A stretch of 5,202 bases of DNA. It comes from Thermoprotei archaeon. Lineage in GTDB: Archaea; Thermoproteota; Thermoprotei_A; Sulfolobales; Ignisphaeraceae. Below the pieces are notes generated by a model that had not been told where the DNA came from, made no database searches, and saw only the letters and a list, made by a program, of their open reading frames with translations. Of the stretch, positions 4,877 through 5,202 are shown piece after piece. The position numbers were made by a program, and so were the translations under genes. Position 1 is the first letter of the stretch; every line of letters starts with the position of its first letter. The DNA lies in contig QMWY01000105.1 in the NCBI GenBank assembly GCA_003661865.1, positions 1-5,202 of the forward strand, in the 5' to 3' direction.

Positions 4877-5202
4877 CTATCCCAGGACGCTCTCTATGAA
4901 TAGGAGATAGGCTCTGGAGACCCTCCTCAGCTCCTCCAGCTCGACGTGCTCGTTCGCCTGGTGTGCAAGCAGTATAGGGCCAGGGCCGTACGTAACAGCC
5001 TGTATCCCTTTCTCTGTATAGAACCTCATGTCCAGGCCTCCGAGGCATACAGACAACCTCGGCTTCTTCCCGATTACCTTCTCCACGCTCGTGCTGAGCT
5101 TCTTCACGATCTCGCTGCCGGGATCCGTTATCGCGGGTGAGAGCCTGGTAGCTACCTTCAGCTCGATCCTGACCTCGGGAAACTCCTTCCTCAGCTTATC
5201 GA
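4877..5202 (-). CDS. M20 family metallopeptidase (ArgE/DapE/CPG2-like), C-terminal part only
   Basis: The frame is open from the right edge to TAG at 4879-4877, giving the last 108 codons, so the true start lies outside the window. M20 enzymes use two zinc ions to remove amino acids or acyl groups, for example as aminoacylase, N-acetylornithine or succinyl-diaminopimelate deacylase, or carboxypeptidase. The end of the catalytic domain is recognisable: a strand RIELKVATRLSPAITDP closing the dimerisation-type domain, then GGLDMRFY, GIQAVTYGPGP, and AHQANEHVELEELRRVSRAY. The histidine of AHQANEHV corresponds to the final zinc ligand (His385 in CPG2). The specific substrate is not deducible from this end. 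It lies upstream of and on the same strand as the DUF3311-symporter unit, 85 nt away, with a promoter-like element in between. Confidence 0.9.
   Translation of the reverse strand, partial: DKLRKEFPEVRIELKVATRLSPAITDPGSEIVKKLSTSVEKVIGKKPRLSVCLGGLDMRFYTEKGIQAVTYGPGPILLAHQANEHVELEELRRVSRAYLLFIESVLG

Noticed and set aside
4523..4903. 126-codon plus-strand frame across DUF3311 and the M20 end
   Set aside because: Antisense to two supported genes and their promoter; no domain and no translation signal.
1..5202. CRISPR array, insertion sequence, tRNA/rRNA or defence system
   Set aside because: No regularly spaced repeats, transposase motifs, cloverleaf-like sequence or known defence domains were seen on either strand.

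Overview
The window looks like chromosomal DNA of a hyperthermophilic archaeon of the Thermoproteota (Crenarchaeota). A Desulfurococcales/Acidilobales-type genome of moderate GC would fit, but genus cannot be fixed without a search. The reasons are: AGG/AGA arginine and ATA isoleucine codons throughout; many GTG starts; TATA-like boxes about 26-33 nt upstream of start codons, implying leaderless or very short-leader transcripts; Shine-Dalgarno elements of the GGTGA/GGGTGAT type; T-tract terminators; and protein families typical of peptide-using crenarchaea.

Layout from left to right. (1) Positions 1-154, minus: the N-terminal 51 residues of a gene resembling archaeal dual-specificity/tyrosine phosphatases. 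It is divergent from (2) an M19 membrane-dipeptidase-family metallopeptidase at 229-1263, plus. The two appear to share one nearly symmetrical TATA-like box at 183-191. (3) A single-domain FMN nitroreductase at 1378-1896, minus, converges on the dipeptidase and has its own terminator and promoter. (4) The 1897-2248 interval is not empty. It holds two divergent promoters, a cluster of palindromes (1974-2007) and a well-equipped 58-codon gene (2052-2228, plus). That gene has a TATA box, a Shine-Dalgarno and a T-tract terminator. Its protein has a strongly basic N-terminus and a faint AbrB/MazE-like pattern. (5) A same-strand minus cluster follows, in transcription order: the end of an M20 metallopeptidase (5202-4877), a DUF3311 small membrane protein (4791-4579), a sodium:solute symporter (4572-3127) translationally coupled to it, and a DDAH/arginine-deiminase-family guanidine hydrolase (3082-2249). 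The symporter ends in a hairpin plus T5 terminator that overlaps the likely promoter of the DDAH-like gene.

Taken together, the gene content (two metallopeptidases, a symporter with its small partner and an arginine-type hydrolase) suggests uptake and breakdown of peptides, amino acids or guanidino compounds. This is inference from families and adjacency. No CRISPR array, rRNA, tRNA or insertion sequence was recognised. The most novel item is the small gene at 2052-2228 with its palindrome-rich upstream region.
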